A DNA stretch of 15,655 bases from Thermoplasmata archaeon (lineage in GTDB: Archaea > Thermoplasmatota > E2 > UBA202 > JdFR-43). Of the stretch, positions 14,194 through 15,655 are shown piece after piece. The position numbers were made by a program, and so were the translations under genes. The stretch spans positions 1 through 15,655 of the forward strand of contig JAGGSX010000132.1 in NCBI GenBank assembly GCA_021158865.1, written 5' to 3'. Positions within the stretch are counted from its first letter, which is position 1; the number at the start of each line of letters is the position of its first letter. The notes beneath the pieces are model-generated. The model worked only from the letters and a program-made list of their open reading frames with translations. It was not told the DNA's origin and made no database searches.

Positions 14194-15399
14194 ATGATGC
14201 ATTATTATATCTATCTTTTATTTGGAGTTTCCTTTCTCTCGTTATTGTTAATAATAGATTCTGCATATAAAGAGAAAAAGTTTCGTCTCTCATTTGTTGT
14301 TTTGCTTCTGTGCATCCTTATATGGACTACCGGCTATGCTCTTGAATTGCTCAGCCATTCAATAAATGAAAAATTATTCTGGGCAAAATTTGAATATTTT
14401 GGCATAGCCAATATTGGTGTAGTATGGTTTATTCTGGTTCTCCAATATGCAGGCAAAAGAAATGCTCTGACGGCCCGTAATGTAACACTATTGTTTTTAG
14501 ACCCATTGTTAACAATCATATTAGTGTGGACAAATAAATGGCATCATTTGATATGGAATAGCATATCTGTGAAATCATTTGGAAATCTTTCAATATTAGT
14601 ATTTAAATATGGAGCTTGGGCAAAAATCCATACAGCATACGTTTATTTCCTTCTTTCCATTTCAATTTTTATTTTATTCCAGATTACATCTCATTCTTAC
14701 AAGTATTATAAGAAGCAATCTCTTGCTCTCCTTCTATCCTCTTTTATTCCATGGCTTTCCCATATTGGATATGCCTTCAGATTCTTTTATATTGACCCAA
14801 CTCCATTTGCTTTTTTAGTAACTGCAACAATATTTGCATATATATTCAAATCCCATCTTCTTGACATTGCCCCTGTGGCAAAAGAGAAGGTTATTGAAAA
14901 TATGAGAAATATTCTTATTGTGCTGGATAAAAATCTTAAAATCATTTATCTAAATAATGCAGCCATCAAACTTATTGGCGTTCCACAGAATAATTTGATT
15001 GGGAAAAGTGTGGAAACACTATCCATGATTCATCCAGATTTGCCGAGATTGTATTCAAATGCTATGAAGGAAATTACAATAAAAAACAGACATTTTGAAC
15101 TTCAATCATCGTCCATAACTAATGAATGTGGCGAAGAAAGCGGATATTTCATCATTCTTAATGACATAACAGAGAGAAAAATGGCTGAAAAGGAAATGGA
15201 GCAGGCTCTCAAACTCGAAAGAGAAATAAAGAATAGGATAGCCCACTATTTTTTAAATCCCATTGCCATAGCAAAAGGTTTTTTGATGCTATCGATTGAA
15301 GAAAGAAAAAACGATGAAATTAAAAAAGCGTTAAATGCGATAGAGCGGATTGAAAAAATTGTTGAAAATATTATAAGAAAAGGAAGGATTGAGGAATAA
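14194..15399 (+). CDS. 7TM-PAS sensor with histidine-kinase-like hairpin but no ATPase domain
   Basis: About 401 residues. The N-terminal half (about 1-225) has seven hydrophobic helices and resembles the 7TM sensor region found at the start of some histidine kinases, including TTGYALELLSHSINEKLFWA and KFEYFGIANIGVVWFILVLQY. A PAS domain follows (about 235-335: NILIVLDKNLKIIYLNNAA, PQNNLIGKSVE, GYFIILNDITERK). The C-terminus is a two-helix segment with H351 in NRIAHYFLNPIAIAKGFLML and ends at IIRKGRIEE, about 50 residues later. That looks like a dimerisation/phosphoacceptor hairpin, but the HATPase domain is absent and no continuing frame is seen downstream. It could be a receptor signalling through a separate kinase or by direct protein contact. 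The start follows a TATA-like box. Confidence 0.82.
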   Translation: MMHYYIYLLFGVSFLSLLLIIDSAYKEKKFRLSFVVLLLCILIWTTGYALELLSHSINEKLFWAKFEYFGIANIGVVWFILVLQYAGKRNALTARNVTLLFLDPLLTIILVWTNKWHHLIWNSISVKSFGNLSILVFKYGAWAKIHTAYVYFLLSISIFILFQITSHSYKYYKKQSLALLLSSFIPWLSHIGYAFRFFYIDPTPFAFLVTATIFAYIFKSHLLDIAPVAKEKVIENMRNILIVLDKNLKIIYLNNAAIKLIGVPQNNLIGKSVETLSMIHPDLPRLYSNAMKEITIKNRHFELQSSSITNECGEESGYFIILNDITERKMAEKEMEQALKLEREIKNRIAHYFLNPIAIAKGFLMLSIEERKNDEIKKALNAIERIEKIVENIIRKGRIEE

Positions 15400-15402
15400 A
15401 TC

Positions 15403-15411
15403 TTTTTATAA
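15403..15411 (+). promoter_or_regulatory. TATA-like box before the ACG-start candidate gene
   Basis: TTTTTATAA is centred about 24 nt before the ACG codon at 15431, the spacing seen at the other leaderless genes in the window. Confidence 0.35.
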
Positions 15412-15430
15412 TTCTTTTCAAATATAATTC

Positions 15431-15652
15431 ACGAAGTATGTTGCTTTACTGCTCGCTCTTGTCATGGCTTTTAATTTTACACCAGCTAATTTTGTGCCAG
15501 CTCCAGCAAAACATGCTGATGACTGGATTATGCATGCAAGAATTTCTTCACCATACATATATGATTTACCATGGGAAGAAGCAATTAATAACCTGAATTC
15601 GCCAGTTAGCCGCCTAAAAGGAGATATTGGCAAAGCCAATACCTCCTTATGA
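15431..15652 (+). CDS. Possible short secreted protein with a non-standard ACG start
   Basis: A frame of 73 residues beginning (M)KYVALLLALVMAFNFTPAN if the ACG at 15431 serves as start. It has a Lys, a hydrophobic core and an Ala/Pro-rich region (VPAPAKHADDW), as in a signal peptide. The rest (ARISSPYIYDLPWEEAINNL) is soluble-looking. The first ATG in frame is at 15464, which would delete most of the signal sequence. ACG differs from ATG by one base. The stop is 3 bp from the window edge. In another frame a TTG at 15627, after AAAGGAG, opens into AKPIPPYE and off the edge, so either a next gene or a frameshift near 15620 is possible. The opposite strand is also open here with shared wobble positions, so codon bias does not help. 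No family recognised. Confidence 0.35.
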   Translation, partial: TKYVALLLALVMAFNFTPANFVPAPAKHADDWIMHARISSPYIYDLPWEEAINNLNSPVSRLKGDIGKANTSL

Positions 15653-15655
15653 ATA

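Noticed and set aside
15418..15639. 73-residue minus-strand ORF at the right end
   Set aside because: It shares wobble positions with the plus-strand frame, has no recognisable domain or promoter, and the plus strand shows a signal peptide and TATA-like box. Not fully excluded.
1..15655. CRISPR array, transposon ends, integrase or toxin-antitoxin pair
   Set aside because: No regularly spaced repeats, paired inverted repeats flanking genes, or matching protein motifs were seen on either strand.

Overview
The window is AT-rich archaeal chromosome. The archaeal signs are an MCT-1-type PUA protein next to cysS, an archaeal coiled-coil protein of the COG1340 type, a PdxS with an archaeal-length insertion, a 7TM-PAS sensor ending in a truncated histidine-kinase-like hairpin, and TATA-like boxes about 22-27 nt before most start codons with almost no Shine-Dalgarno signals. 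This points to an uncultured euryarchaeote, possibly Thermoplasmatota-like; that placement is an inference from gene content. I see no CRISPR array, insertion sequence, integrase or phage module.

Region 1 (1-1626, minus strand): a PUA-domain RNA-binding protein followed by the N-terminal 373 codons of cysteinyl-tRNA synthetase, which runs off the left edge. Region 2 (1670-6714, plus strand): an SLC13-type anion/carboxylate transporter, a GlcD-type FAD oxidase, a compact and cysteine-poor GlcF-like iron-sulfur protein, UDP-glucose 6-dehydrogenase and tRNA-Arg(UCG). The first three look like an uptake-and-oxidation module for a 2-hydroxy acid. The two divergent units start only 43 bp apart.

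Region 3 (6730-8591): a small MscS channel on the minus strand, preceded by a GC-rich stretch that may encode a 35-residue membrane peptide. On the plus strand follow a single-OB-fold protein and an HD-domain hydrolase. Region 4 (8572-13944, minus strand) is a same-strand run read as pdxS-pdxT (pyridoxal phosphate synthesis), zinc-finger TPR protein, tandem USP-like protein, coiled-coil protein and purA. Only pdxS/pdxT and coiled-coil/purA overlap. The other three gaps (30, 33 and 38 bp) each hold a TATA-like box at the right distance, so the run may be several transcripts rather than one operon.

Region 5 (13990-15655, plus strand): a 41-residue candidate gene, a seven-helix PAS sensor without an ATPase domain, and a candidate short secreted protein whose best-placed start codon is ACG rather than ATG.

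No large new defence or mobile system is visible. The most unusual items are the GlcF-like protein with missing cluster ligands, the kinase-less 7TM-PAS sensor, the two unannotated-style small ORFs, the ACG-start gene, and five GGCGCC-centred GC islands inside otherwise AT-rich genes.
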